Shown in pieces: positions 6,747 to 15,386 of a stretch of 42,672 nt of DNA. Origin of the DNA: Paenibacillus sp. (lineage in GTDB: Bacteria; Bacteroidota; Bacteroidia; Bacteroidales; Muribaculaceae); the NCBI GenBank assembly GCA_023663345.1, contig JAMPHR010000006.1:1-42672 (forward strand), written 5' to 3'. Position 1 is the stretch's first letter; the number at the start of each line of letters is the position of its first letter. The position numbers were made by a program, and so were the translations under genes. Below the pieces are notes generated by a model. The model worked only from the letters and a program-made list of their open reading frames with translations. It was not told the DNA's origin and ran no database searches.

Positions 6747-7493
6747 ATGTCACAACGAGAGATAATAAAGGTAAAGGATCTCCGCCGGGATTTCAAGGTG
6801 GGGGGCGAGACGGTACATGCCCTGCGTGGAGTGTCGTTCACCATACATGAGGGTGAATTTGTCACCATCATGGGAACCTCCGGATCGGGAAAATCCACAT
6901 TGCTCAACACTCTGGGCTGTCTTGACACGCCCACATCGGGAGAATATATCCTCGATGGCGCGAGCGTGAAGGAGATGAGCAAGAACGAGCGTGCGAGGTT
7001 GAGAAACAGAAAGATCGGATTTGTGTTCCAGAACTACAACCTCTTGCCCAAGACCTCGGCTATAGAGAACGTGGAACTGCCGTTGCTATACAATTCCTCA
7101 GTGTCATCGGCCGAACGTCGCCAGCGTGCCATCGACGCGCTTGTGGCTGTAGGACTTGGCGAACGCCTCAATCATCTGAGCAACCAGATGAGCGGCGGTC
7201 AACAGCAACGTGTGGCGATAGCCCGTGCGCTGGTCAACGATCCTGTGATAATACTTGCCGACGAGGCCACCGGTAATTTGGACACCCGCACATCGTTCAG
7301 CGTGCTTGTTCTGTTTCAGGAGCTTTATGCACGCGGACGTACCATAATATTCGTGACCCATAACCCCGAGATAGCGGCTTATTCCTCTCGTAACATCGTG
7401 TTGCGTGACGGAAAGATCATCTCGGATACTATCAACCCACAGCCGGCCTCGGCGGCAGAGATGCTCGCCTCGCTTCCGGCCAATGACGATTGA
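6747..7493 (+). CDS. MacB/LolD-type ABC transporter ATPase
   Basis: A protein of 248 residues. Walker A is GTSGSGKS (residues 43-50), with Q-loop FVFQNYNLLP near 100, signature MSGGQQQR (about 148-155), and Walker B IILADE with catalytic Glu173, followed by the D-loop and the H-loop His in VTHNPE. This set is typical of the 3.A.1.122/125 exporters (MacB, LolD, FtsE). Here the nucleotide-binding subunit is separate from the permease, whereas E. coli MacB is fused. It lies 3 nt before the permease gene, so they are translationally coupled. It powers the mechanotransmission-type efflux pump together with the adaptor and TolC. Confidence 0.95.
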   Translation: MSQREIIKVKDLRRDFKVGGETVHALRGVSFTIHEGEFVTIMGTSGSGKSTLLNTLGCLDTPTSGEYILDGASVKEMSKNERARLRNRKIGFVFQNYNLLPKTSAIENVELPLLYNSSVSSAERRQRAIDALVAVGLGERLNHLSNQMSGGQQQRVAIARALVNDPVIILADEATGNLDTRTSFSVLVLFQELYARGRTIIFVTHNPEIAAYSSRNIVLRDGKIISDTINPQPASAAEMLASLPANDD

Positions 7494-7496
7494 TCC

Positions 7497-8717
7497 ATGA
7501 AGTTTTTCAATATATTGAAGATAGCTCTCAAGGCTCTTAACCGCAACAAGTTGCGTGCCATACTCACGATGCTCGGCATTATCATAGGCATCGCGGCCGT
7601 GATATGTATGCTTGCTATCGGGCAAGGATCCAAGGAGAGCATCAAGGCTCAGATCTCGGAGATGGGCAGCAACATGATCATGATCCATCCCGGTAATATG
7701 CAGAGGGGCGGTGTGAGGCAGAGCGCCGATGACATGCAGACACTTAAGATCGCCGACTATGAGGCCCTGCGTGACCGCTCGGCCTATCTGTCGGCCGTGA
7801 GCCCTGTGGTATCGAGTTCCGGCCAGATGGTGGTGGGCAATAACAACTGGCCCTCGAGCATCAACGGCGTTACCCCCGAGTATATGGACATCAGGAAACT
7901 GTCGGTCGAGGATGGCGAGATGTTCACCGAGGCCGATATAAAATCGGCTGCCAAGGTGTGCATACTCGGCAAGACAGTCATAGACAACCTTTTCCCCGGA
8001 GGCGAGAATCCCATAGGGAAAGTGGTGAGATTCGGCAAAATTCCCCTCACGGTGATAGGCGTGCTCAAGAGCAAGGGCACCAACTCGATGGGCATGGACC
8101 AGGATGATGTGGTGATCGCTCCCTACACCACAGTGATGAAGAGGGTTCTTGCAGTCGATTATCTCGGCTCGATATTCGCATCGGCTCTCACCGAGGACCT
8201 CTCGGACGAGGCTACCGACGAGATCACCGAGATCCTGCGCACAAGCCACCGTCTCGGGGCCGGTGAGGATGATGATTTCGATATCAGGTCGCAACAGGAA
8301 CTGAGTGAGATGATGAACTCTACCTCCGACATGATGACCGTGCTGTTGACCTGTATAGCCTTCATCTCGCTACTTGTAGGCGGAATCGGCATCATGAACA
8401 TGATGTATGTGTCGGTTACCGAGCGAACCCGCGAGATAGGCCTGCGAATGAGCATCGGGGCACGTGGTGTGGATATCCTCATGCAGTTTCTCATCGAGGC
8501 TATAATCATATCGGTGACGGGTGGAGTGATCGGCGTGGTAGTGGGCTGTGGCGCCACCTGGGCTGTGCACGAGTTTGCGGCATGGCCGGTGTCAATATTG
8601 GCCTCGTCGATAGTGCTGAGTTTCGCTGTGTGTACATTCACCGGTATATTCTTCGGATGGGTACCGGCAATGAAAGCATCCAATCTTGATCCGATAGAGG
8701 CAATCCGATATGAATGA
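7497..8717 (+). CDS. MacB/FtsX-type ABC permease
   Basis: A protein of 406 residues. The first membrane helix (about 20-42, LRAILTMLGIIIGIAAVICM) carries the conserved RNKLRA…LGIIIG motif. A large periplasmic MacB-PCD domain (about 50-265) follows. Three C-terminal helices start at VLLTCIAFISLLVGGIGIMN, FLIEAIIISVTGGVIGVVVG and the segment before GWVPAMKASNLDPIEAIRYE, the family's usual ending. It lacks a fused ATPase, supplied by the gene 3 nt upstream. Its end overlaps the kinase gene by 8 nt, which ties the sensor kinase to the pump. Confidence 0.95.
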   Translation: MKFFNILKIALKALNRNKLRAILTMLGIIIGIAAVICMLAIGQGSKESIKAQISEMGSNMIMIHPGNMQRGGVRQSADDMQTLKIADYEALRDRSAYLSAVSPVVSSSGQMVVGNNNWPSSINGVTPEYMDIRKLSVEDGEMFTEADIKSAAKVCILGKTVIDNLFPGGENPIGKVVRFGKIPLTVIGVLKSKGTNSMGMDQDDVVIAPYTTVMKRVLAVDYLGSIFASALTEDLSDEATDEITEILRTSHRLGAGEDDDFDIRSQQELSEMMNSTSDMMTVLLTCIAFISLLVGGIGIMNMMYVSVTERTREIGLRMSIGARGVDILMQFLIEAIIISVTGGVIGVVVGCGATWAVHEFAAWPVSILASSIVLSFAVCTFTGIFFGWVPAMKASNLDPIEAIRYE

Positions 8718-9684
8718 GAAAGTGTCGAAGGTGGTGATCCACCTCGTGGTTATCGTCATGATCTTTATTCTACCCGAGGTGGTGGCAAGTGGCAGTGCTC
8801 CACGCAACATCCACCTCGGGTGGATGCCTTATGTCAAGGTGGCTGTGTTTGTGGCAGTGTTCTACCTGGAATACATGCTCATGCGTCCTGCTGTTTCCAA
8901 GGGGGCGCGTCTTGCGGGCACATTTTGCCTTGTGGCCGTAGGGTGGGGCGTGTTGTATGTGCTTATGAGCTATGCCGATAGTGTGACGGCACGTCCGCAT
9001 CCCCATACCCCTATCATGATCCGCGACCTGGCCATGCTCATGCTTATCGTGGGGTTGAGTGTGGCCGTGAGTCTTTCGGAACGTCTCAGGAATATCGAGG
9101 AGACACATCGCCGTGAGGAGTTGAAGCAGCTCAAGAGCCAGTTGAATCCCCATTTCCTGTTCAATTCGCTCAATACGGTTTACGCTCTCACCGAAGTGGA
9201 TCCTGAGGAGGCCAAGAAGGCTGTGCACAGCCTGAGCACATTACTGAGATATGCGCTCTATGAGGCTGATTCTCCTACCGTGAAACTGAGACGCGAGGTC
9301 GCATTTGTTGAGGACTATGTGGGGTTGATGCAGGCCCGTCTCGGCTCTACGGTTAATGTGTCGCTCACGGTGGAGATCGATCCCTTGATGGATGATGCCG
9401 AGATTGCTCCGATGATGTTTGTGACACTTGTTGAGAATGCCTTCAAACATGGTGGTCAAGGCGAGGCCGGATCCTATGTGGCTATACGTATCACAGCCTC
9501 GGCATCGGGAGATGTGGAGTGTGATGTGGCCAATTCAATAGCCGTTGATGACCGTAAGAGTAGCGGGGGAGTGGGGCTTGAAAATCTGAGGCGCCGGCTG
9601 TCTCTCATATATGGAAAGATGGGCCGATTGGAAATTTCGCATGAAAATAGTATCTTTGTGGCACAGCTGAGAATCAAAGTATAG
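8710..9684 (+). CDS. LytS/YehU-family sensor histidine kinase
   Basis: A protein of 324 residues. Four membrane helices fill about residues 8-122. A short coiled stretch leads to the His_kinase motif QLNPHFLFNSLN with phospho-accepting His148. The ATPase domain shows the N-box VENAFKHG and the G-box GGVGLENLRRRL. No extracellular sensor domain is present, so it may sense membrane stress or the pump itself. It overlaps the permease gene by 8 nt and precedes the response regulator by about 30 nt. It should phosphorylate that regulator. Autoregulation of the operon is an inference from gene order, as seen for other antimicrobial-peptide efflux modules. Confidence 0.94.
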   Translation: MNEKVSKVVIHLVVIVMIFILPEVVASGSAPRNIHLGWMPYVKVAVFVAVFYLEYMLMRPAVSKGARLAGTFCLVAVGWGVLYVLMSYADSVTARPHPHTPIMIRDLAMLMLIVGLSVAVSLSERLRNIEETHRREELKQLKSQLNPHFLFNSLNTVYALTEVDPEEAKKAVHSLSTLLRYALYEADSPTVKLRREVAFVEDYVGLMQARLGSTVNVSLTVEIDPLMDDAEIAPMMFVTLVENAFKHGGQGEAGSYVAIRITASASGDVECDVANSIAVDDRKSSGGVGLENLRRRLSLIYGKMGRLEISHENSIFVAQLRIKV

Positions 9685-9715
9685 GCTTTGATTGTTATGG
9701 CTGTATCACGAGCCT

Positions 9716-10441
9716 ATGATTATGAGATGTTGTGTCGTCGATGACGAACCCCTTGCAGCGCGGTTGATCGCGTCATATATAGAAAAGACCCCTTTCATGG
9801 AATTGACAGGGGTGTACTCGTCGGCGCGCGAAGCTGTGAAGAGCATCGTGGCTGGCGAGGTTGATGTGGCATACCTCGACATAAGGATGCCTCAGCTCGA
9901 CGGCATAGAATTTGCACGGTTGGTGCCTGACAGTGTCAGGATTGTGTTCATCACTGCTTACAGCGAGTATGCGGTGGAGGCATTCCGTGTCGGGGCCTCC
10001 GATTATCTGCTCAAACCGGTGAGCTTTGACGAATTTTCGGCTTCGGCACGCAGGCTTTACAGCCGATTCAATCCGCCACGTAGCGATGAGGGTATCGATG
10101 CGGTGAGTTCCGATGGACGCATACTTGTGAAGTCCAAACAGGGGATGGAGCAGATAGATACCGACAACATCATGGTCGTGGAGGGCCTGAAGGATTATGT
10201 GAAGATACACATGGCCGACAGGCCCGGTGCCGTTGTGATGCTCGGGTCGATGAGAGTGATCGAAAGGCATCTTCCCGAGAATAGTTTTATGAGGGTCCAC
10301 AGGAGCTTCATAGTGAATACGAGACGTATCACCAGGCTCGACCGGCAGAAAGTAGTGGTGGGCGACAGGGAGATACCGGTAGGAGAAAGCTACCGGTCGA
10401 AACTTGCCGGCTACATAGCCGCACATCTGCCTTCCGAGTAA
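9716..10441 (+). CDS. LytTR-type response regulator
   Basis: A protein of 241 residues from ATG 9716; ATG 9722 is also possible, while a TTG at 9692 would add an unlikely tail. The receiver domain has acidic residues VVDDEP at about 7-12, phospho-acceptor Asp55 in YLDIRMP, a conserved Thr in FITAY and Lys in LLKPVSF. The C-terminal LytTR DNA-binding domain (about 135-238) shows ILVKSKQGMEQI, VVEGLKDYVKIH and FMRVHRSFIVN. It pairs with the LytS-type kinase just upstream. It is the last gene of the efflux operon and probably activates it or a distant target; the tandem repeat at 3991-4012 is one candidate site. Confidence 0.94.
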   Translation: MIMRCCVVDDEPLAARLIASYIEKTPFMELTGVYSSAREAVKSIVAGEVDVAYLDIRMPQLDGIEFARLVPDSVRIVFITAYSEYAVEAFRVGASDYLLKPVSFDEFSASARRLYSRFNPPRSDEGIDAVSSDGRILVKSKQGMEQIDTDNIMVVEGLKDYVKIHMADRPGAVVMLGSMRVIERHLPENSFMRVHRSFIVNTRRITRLDRQKVVVGDREIPVGESYRSKLAGYIAAHLPSE

Positions 10442-10484
10442 GTAGTGAACAACCACCATGAGTGTGTATAAAATCTAACATAAA

Positions 10485-11921
10485 ATGCAACCGGAATTAA
10501 TGATACAGCATATTGTAAGCGCGGTGAGCGGAGTGCTTACCGACTATGTAATGGTGACCGTTCTGCTTGTGGCCGCGCTGATATTCACTGTGGCAACTCG
10601 GGGCGTGCAGTTCACCATGATAGGCGAGATGGTGAGGCTGTTGCTTAAATCGGGCAAGAGTAACAATGATCATCGCGAGATAGACAGCCCCCGGCATGGT
10701 ACCGTAAGCTCATTTCAGGCATTCGCGCTGTCGATTGCTTCAAGAGTGGGCACCGGCAATATGGTCGGCGTGGCCACTGCCATAGCATTGGGTGGCCCGG
10801 GAGCTGTGTTCTGGATGTGGGTTATCGCGCTGGTGGGAGCATCGAGCGCGTTTGTGGAATCCACGCTTGCCCAGCTGTTCAAGGTCAAGGGCGACAAGTC
10901 GTTTATGGGAGGCCCGGCCTATTACATACAGAAAGGGCTACATAAGCGGTGGTGGGCTGTGACGTTTGCCGTGCTCATCACTCTTACATTTGGATTCGCG
11001 TTCAATTCCGTGCAGTCCAACACCATTGCGAGCGCGTTTGATTCCTGCTTCGGTTTCCCTCCCGAGTGGATGGCCATAATCCTGGCAGTGATGACATTGG
11101 TGATAATTTGGGGTGGAATCCAGAGGGTTTCGCGGTTCAGCGAACTGGTTGTGCCGGTCATGGCCATCGCTTACATTCTTCTGGCAACTGTGATCGTGAT
11201 AATGAACATTGACCGTATTCCCGAGATATTTGCCATGATCATCGAGGGTGCTTTCGGTTTCGGACCGGCCCTTGGAGGAACGGTTGGTGCCGCCATGGTT
11301 ATGGGTGTGAAACGCGGATTGTTCAGCAATGAGGCCGGTGAGGGCTCAACCCCTAATGCCGCCGCTACGGCTTCGGTGACTCATCCCGTGAAACAAGGTC
11401 TGATACAGACGCTTGGTGTGTACACCGACACGTTGCTGATATGCACCGCCACGGCGTTCATAATCTTGTGTAGCGGAATATATGCCGAGGGGTATGACGG
11501 CATTGTTCTTACCCAGCGTGCCATTGATGCCGAATTGGGCGGAGGACACCAGTATGGATCGACATTCGTTTGCATCGCGATATTTTTCTTCGCGTTCACA
11601 AGCATAATAGCCAATTACTACTACGGCGAGACAAATATATGTTTCATAAAGGACAATAAGTGGGCGGTCAATGTGTATCGTCTCCTTGTGAGCGGTATCG
11701 TTTACATCGGGGCGGTGGTCCCGCTTGATCTTGTGTGGGGATTTGCCGACATTACCATGGCGTTGATGACGCTGTGCAACCTTGCCGCCATACTCGCTCT
11801 TGGAAGATATGCGCTGATATTGCTCGCCGACTATAAGCGCCAACGCAAGATGGGCCTCGATCCGGTGTATGAGTCCTCGACGATACCCGAGATAGAGGAT
11901 GAGACGGAGTGTTGGCGATGA
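10485..11921 (+). CDS. AGCS-family sodium:alanine/glycine symporter
   Basis: A protein of 478 residues and about 11 membrane helices. AGCS motifs include FQAFALSIASRVGTGNMVGVATAI (residues about 78-101), GGPGAVFWMWV, FMGGPAYYIQKGL and GVKRGLFSNEAGEGSTPNAAAT (about 273-294). These proteins import alanine, glycine or related amino acids with Na+. The family's usual length is 450-540, so it is complete. The gene starts 43 nt after the response regulator without an obvious promoter, so read-through is possible. The K+/H+ antiporter gene follows 34 nt later on the same strand. The tail is charged and cytoplasmic (DETECWR). Confidence 0.94.
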   Translation: MQPELMIQHIVSAVSGVLTDYVMVTVLLVAALIFTVATRGVQFTMIGEMVRLLLKSGKSNNDHREIDSPRHGTVSSFQAFALSIASRVGTGNMVGVATAIALGGPGAVFWMWVIALVGASSAFVESTLAQLFKVKGDKSFMGGPAYYIQKGLHKRWWAVTFAVLITLTFGFAFNSVQSNTIASAFDSCFGFPPEWMAIILAVMTLVIIWGGIQRVSRFSELVVPVMAIAYILLATVIVIMNIDRIPEIFAMIIEGAFGFGPALGGTVGAAMVMGVKRGLFSNEAGEGSTPNAAATASVTHPVKQGLIQTLGVYTDTLLICTATAFIILCSGIYAEGYDGIVLTQRAIDAELGGGHQYGSTFVCIAIFFFAFTSIIANYYYGETNICFIKDNKWAVNVYRLLVSGIVYIGAVVPLDLVWGFADITMALMTLCNLAAILALGRYALILLADYKRQRKMGLDPVYESSTIPEIEDETECWR

Positions 11922-11955
11922 GGCAGGTAAATGAATTTAAATCTAATATAACATA

Positions 11956-13449
11956 ATGGGAATAATAAGTAGCGAGAATATATTGTTGTTTGGATCGTTG
12001 TTGCTGATTGCCGGAGTGCTTATAGGCAAGAGCAGTTACCGCACCGGCTTGCCGTTGCTTCTGGTGTTCCTGCTTGTGGGAATGGGATTCGGCACCGATG
12101 GCCTCGGCCTTCAGTTCAGCAACATGCACGATGCCCAGTTCATAGGCATGATAGCGCTGTGCGTCATCCTGTTTTCGGGCGGTATGTCAACGAGCGTGTC
12201 GTCGATCAGGCCTGTGTTATTGCCCGGTCTGGTATTGTCGACGGCGGGAGTCCTGCTCACGGCATTGCTCACCGGACTGTTCATATTCTGGCTCTCGGGC
12301 ATGGATTGGACCAATATCCATTTTGCCCTGATCCCGTCGCTGTTGCTTGCATCCACGATGTCGTCGACCGACTCGGCATCGGTTTTCGGCATACTTGGCT
12401 CTCACAAGGTAGGTCTTAAACACAACCTCCGGCCTATGCTTGAGCTTGAGAGCGGATCCAACGACCCTATGGCCTATATGCTCACCATTATTCTCATCGA
12501 GGCTATTACGATGAGTAGCGATCTGTCGGTAGGGATGCTGGTAGGGCAACTGGTGCTGCAATTCGGTGCCGGTGGCCTCATGGGTGTCGGTCTTGCAATG
12601 GTGACCAAGTGGCTCATAGGGGTGTACAGGCGCATCGGCAACGGCAAGAGCAATGAGGATGCCGGCCAGGCAACGGCAATGATTTCGATACTGATGATCG
12701 GAGCTGTGTTCCTTATCTACACAAGCACCACGGCTATTGGCGGTAACGGGTATCTTGCGGTGTATGTGAGCGGTATAGTGCTTGGAAATTCATCCTTGCC
12801 ATATTACAGGAGTATCACCAAGTTCATGGATGGGCTCACATGGCTCGCCCAGATAGTGGTGTTCCTCATGCTCGGATTGCTTGTCAATCCCCACGAGATG
12901 CTGTCGGTGGCTGCTGTGTCGTTCCTCATCGGTCTGTTCATGATATTGGCCGGCCGACCGTTGAGTGTGTTCCTGTGTCTGTGGCCGTTCCGGGGAATAA
13001 ATCTGCGCACCAAGACATTCGTTTCATGGGTAGGACTCCGTGGAGCCGCACCGATCATATTCGCAACCTATCCTGTGGTGGCCGATGTGCCGGGAGCCTC
13101 CCAAATTTTCAATATCGTGTTCTTTGTGACATTGCTTTCGCTTGTGCTTCAAGGTACTACTGTGATCGCCGCCGCCAAGAGGCTGAAACTTATCGAGGAG
13201 CATGAGCCGGGCGAGGAGGATTTCGGTGTTGAACTTGCCGACGAGCACCCCACATCGCTCCACACCCATGTGCTCACTGAGGCTGACCTCGCGCCGGGAA
13301 ATACCCTTAAGGATGTGAAACTTCCCGAGGGTGAACTGGTGATGATGATCAGAAGGGGCGACAAATATATAGTGCCTAATGGTCAGAAACGTCTGTTGAA
13401 AGGTGATGTGCTACTGATAATTAGGGAGGAGGATCACCCTGCGAAATAA
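11956..13449 (+). CDS. cvrA: CvrA/NhaP2-type potassium/proton antiporter
   Basis: A protein of 497 residues. Twelve or thirteen membrane helices occupy about residues 5-395. Cation:proton antiporter-1 signatures include SSTDSASVFGILGS (about 135-148) and ELESGSNDPMAYML (about 163-176), which contains the ion-binding SND/ND pair. A cytoplasmic TrkA-C-like domain lies at the C-terminus (about 420-495: GNTLKDVKLPEGELVMMIRRGD…LLKGDVLLIIREE). This arrangement is that of CvrA (NhaP2, YcgO), which exports K+ in exchange for H+. It probably helps pH and osmotic balance. It is probably co-transcribed with the symporter upstream. The symbol reflects family membership and is not proof of orthology. Confidence 0.92.
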   Translation: MGIISSENILLFGSLLLIAGVLIGKSSYRTGLPLLLVFLLVGMGFGTDGLGLQFSNMHDAQFIGMIALCVILFSGGMSTSVSSIRPVLLPGLVLSTAGVLLTALLTGLFIFWLSGMDWTNIHFALIPSLLLASTMSSTDSASVFGILGSHKVGLKHNLRPMLELESGSNDPMAYMLTIILIEAITMSSDLSVGMLVGQLVLQFGAGGLMGVGLAMVTKWLIGVYRRIGNGKSNEDAGQATAMISILMIGAVFLIYTSTTAIGGNGYLAVYVSGIVLGNSSLPYYRSITKFMDGLTWLAQIVVFLMLGLLVNPHEMLSVAAVSFLIGLFMILAGRPLSVFLCLWPFRGINLRTKTFVSWVGLRGAAPIIFATYPVVADVPGASQIFNIVFFVTLLSLVLQGTTVIAAAKRLKLIEEHEPGEEDFGVELADEHPTSLHTHVLTEADLAPGNTLKDVKLPEGELVMMIRRGDKYIVPNGQKRLLKGDVLLIIREEDHPAK

Positions 13450-13479
13450 AAAGATGATTGCCGTATGGCGGAATTTTTG

Positions 13480-13487
13480 TAATTTTG
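13480..13487 (+). promoter_or_regulatory. -7 box (TAATTTTG)
   Basis: This matches TAnnTTTG and is followed by C. An ATTG at 13457-13460 lies 19 nt upstream as a -33-like element. It lies 24 nt before the gene at 13512 and likely drives 13512-15302. Confidence 0.65.
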
Positions 13488-13511
13488 CAGTCGATAAGAT
13501 AGTAATAACGA

Positions 13512-14294
13512 ATGAACAACCAGCAATCATCAGAATTAGTTTACCAATCATCCAGCTCGAAAGATTCAGTTAAGTTACGTGTAATTTCATTTGTGTGGCA
13601 ACACCTGCTGTTGCTCGTGTCATTGTTTGTGATGACATTCGGTGTCGCGCTTTCCATCCGCTCAAGCCTGGGAAGCAGTGTGATATCATCGATACCTATG
13701 GCGATGATGCTTGCGGGAGACGTAGGCAAGGCCCCTGGACTGTCGATAGGGGATTACACTAATATAATGAACGTGTTGCTTGTAGGTATCCAGATACTGA
13801 TATTGCGGAAGCGCTTTGAAAAGGTGCAGCTGTTTCAGCTCATCATAGGCACGGTGTTCGGGGGGGTACTCGACCTGAGCATGTGGCTCACCGCACCGCT
13901 GACGCCTGTAACACTTGCCGGACAGATTTTTGCCCAGGTGGCCGGATGTGTGGTGCTTGGAATAGCTATTGCCTTTGAGATACGTTGCGGATCGGTGACC
14001 ATGCCGGGCGAGGGTGTGCCGGCCGCAATAAGCCGTTTGACCGGAATGCCGTTTGCCAAGGCTAAGATCGGTACCGATATCACACTGGTGACCATTGCAG
14101 TGATTCTCGGCTATCTGTTCTTTGGCAAGTGGCTGATCAACGTGATCGGCCCTGGCACATTGTTTGCCATGATCTTCGTGGGAATAGTGGTGAAGTTCAC
14201 CGACAAGCGCATAGGCTGGTTCAACCGCGTGCTTGCCTACACTCCCGGCTTCCGTAGATACGTCTACGGTCTCCTGCGCTTCATAAAGCATTAG
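13512..14294 (+). CDS. YitT/YczE-like integral membrane protein
   Basis: A protein of 260 residues. A polar N-terminus of about 25 residues is followed by five or six membrane helices. Conserved-looking features are FGVALSIRSSLGSSVISSIP near 38-57 and GIAIAFEIRCGSVTMPGEGV near 152-171, with short charged loops between them. This pattern resembles the YczE/YyaS/YitT group of uncharacterised membrane proteins. No transport substrate is known. The next gene begins 30 nt later on the same strand, so they may form a two-gene transcript from the promoter at 13480. Confidence 0.78.
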   Translation: MNNQQSSELVYQSSSSKDSVKLRVISFVWQHLLLLVSLFVMTFGVALSIRSSLGSSVISSIPMAMMLAGDVGKAPGLSIGDYTNIMNVLLVGIQILILRKRFEKVQLFQLIIGTVFGGVLDLSMWLTAPLTPVTLAGQIFAQVAGCVVLGIAIAFEIRCGSVTMPGEGVPAAISRLTGMPFAKAKIGTDITLVTIAVILGYLFFGKWLINVIGPGTLFAMIFVGIVVKFTDKRIGWFNRVLAYTPGFRRYVYGLLRFIKH

Positions 14295-14324
14295 TCCAGT
14301 ATATATAGATCCAATGTCTCTCCA

Positions 14325-15302
14325 ATGTCACTGCCGAGGTTTACGATATTAGTGTCACTTCTTTTTATCGGATTGATCGCCCTTGCCGATGTGTATGTCG
14401 CCGAAGCCGACACTTTTCTGCTTAGGATGCCACGAGATTTGCAGACTGTGCAAGCCGAGGCTATAAGAAAAGCGATAGAGGGTGACAACAGCGATCTGAC
14501 AGCCATACGCGAGTCGCGTAACATACCATCTAAGCTTCCTGAAGGGGTAGAGGCTATTGACGTGGGGGCCGGGTTGAGATTATTCCGCGCCAAGGCTTCG
14601 GACGTGGAGGGAAGTGATACCCCTCTTCTGGTTTATTTCCACGGTGGTGGATGGACTTTCGGCAGCATCAACAGCTGTTCCGCATATTGCGTTGCGATGG
14701 CTCGGAATGGAGTGGCTGTATTGGCCGTTGATTATAGACTTGCGCCGGAGCATCCGTATCCCCGGGGGCTTGAAGACTGTGTGTCGGCTGTTAAGATAGC
14801 TCTTGACAGTGTTAAGGCGTGGGGATGTAGCGGAGTGTCGGTAGGTGGCGACAGCTCGGGCGGAAATCTCGCTCTTGCCACGGCGTTGTCCATGCCCGAG
14901 GGGGCATTGCGCTCATTGGTATTATTCTATCCTGTCACGATGGCCTATGAGGATAATTCAGAAAGCTGGGCTAAATACGGTTGTGGTTACGGTCTGGACA
15001 GTGACCTTATGACGGTATTTAACCGGGCCTATACCCGAGACGTGCATGACATGCTTGTGTCTCCGGCTGAGGCTCCCGACTCTGTCCTCGCAAAACTCCC
15101 TCCCACTATGATTGTATCAGCTGAGCGTGACATCCTCTGTGATCAAGGCCGGGAATTGGCCGGTAGACTGAGCGACATAGGTGTCGATGTTTCTTATAAC
15201 TTGTTTCCGGGTGCCGTACACCTGTTTATAACGGTAGCCGGACAGAGCAAGGCATTCAACGATGCCGTGAAATTATCATCTGATTTCATAAAACGCCGGT
15301 AG
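14325..15302 (+). CDS. Alpha/beta hydrolase, hormone-sensitive-lipase-type esterase
   Basis: A protein of 325 residues. The N-terminus has a hydrophobic signal or anchor (about 5-22) that predicts export. The oxyanion motif HGGGWTFG lies at residues 106-113. The nucleophile elbow GDSSGG places Ser177, with Asp269 in AERDILCD and His299 in GAVHLF completing the triad. This is the HSL family (ESTHER block H, lipase/esterase family IV), which acts on short-chain esters. Start ATG 14325 was chosen because it gives a full signal sequence; an upstream ATG at 14313 is out of frame. It is encoded 30 nt behind a membrane protein and followed by a strong terminator. The natural substrate is unknown. 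Confidence 0.92.
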   Translation: MSLPRFTILVSLLFIGLIALADVYVAEADTFLLRMPRDLQTVQAEAIRKAIEGDNSDLTAIRESRNIPSKLPEGVEAIDVGAGLRLFRAKASDVEGSDTPLLVYFHGGGWTFGSINSCSAYCVAMARNGVAVLAVDYRLAPEHPYPRGLEDCVSAVKIALDSVKAWGCSGVSVGGDSSGGNLALATALSMPEGALRSLVLFYPVTMAYEDNSESWAKYGCGYGLDSDLMTVFNRAYTRDVHDMLVSPAEAPDSVLAKLPPTMIVSAERDILCDQGRELAGRLSDIGVDVSYNLFPGAVHLFITVAGQSKAFNDAVKLSSDFIKRR

Positions 15303-15319
15303 ACGGCAGAATATACATC

Positions 15320-15362
15320 CGCGGGGGAGTTGCAACTCATGTTGAGTCACAACTCCCCCGCG
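15320..15362. terminator. Strong bidirectional terminator hairpin
   Basis: A perfect 13-bp stem CGCGGGGGAGTTG / CAACTCCCCCGCG (15320-15332 with 15350-15362) lies between convergent genes. It ends the hydrolase transcript and, from the other side, the CNNM gene transcript. The U-tract is short (ATTATTTAT on the + side). Confidence 0.85.
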
Positions 15363-15386
15363 TGATTATTTATGATTGGGGGTTGA

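Noticed and set aside
5648-6982. 444-codon open frame on the minus strand
   Set aside because: It is antisense to the adaptor and ATPase genes, which have clear family motifs; composition is His/Gly-rich shadow text.
7104-8294. 396-codon minus-strand frame
   Set aside because: Shadow of the ABC ATPase and permease genes, no recognisable domain.
15320-15362. Inverted repeat considered as a recombination site
   Set aside because: Position between convergent genes and GC-rich stem fit a terminator.
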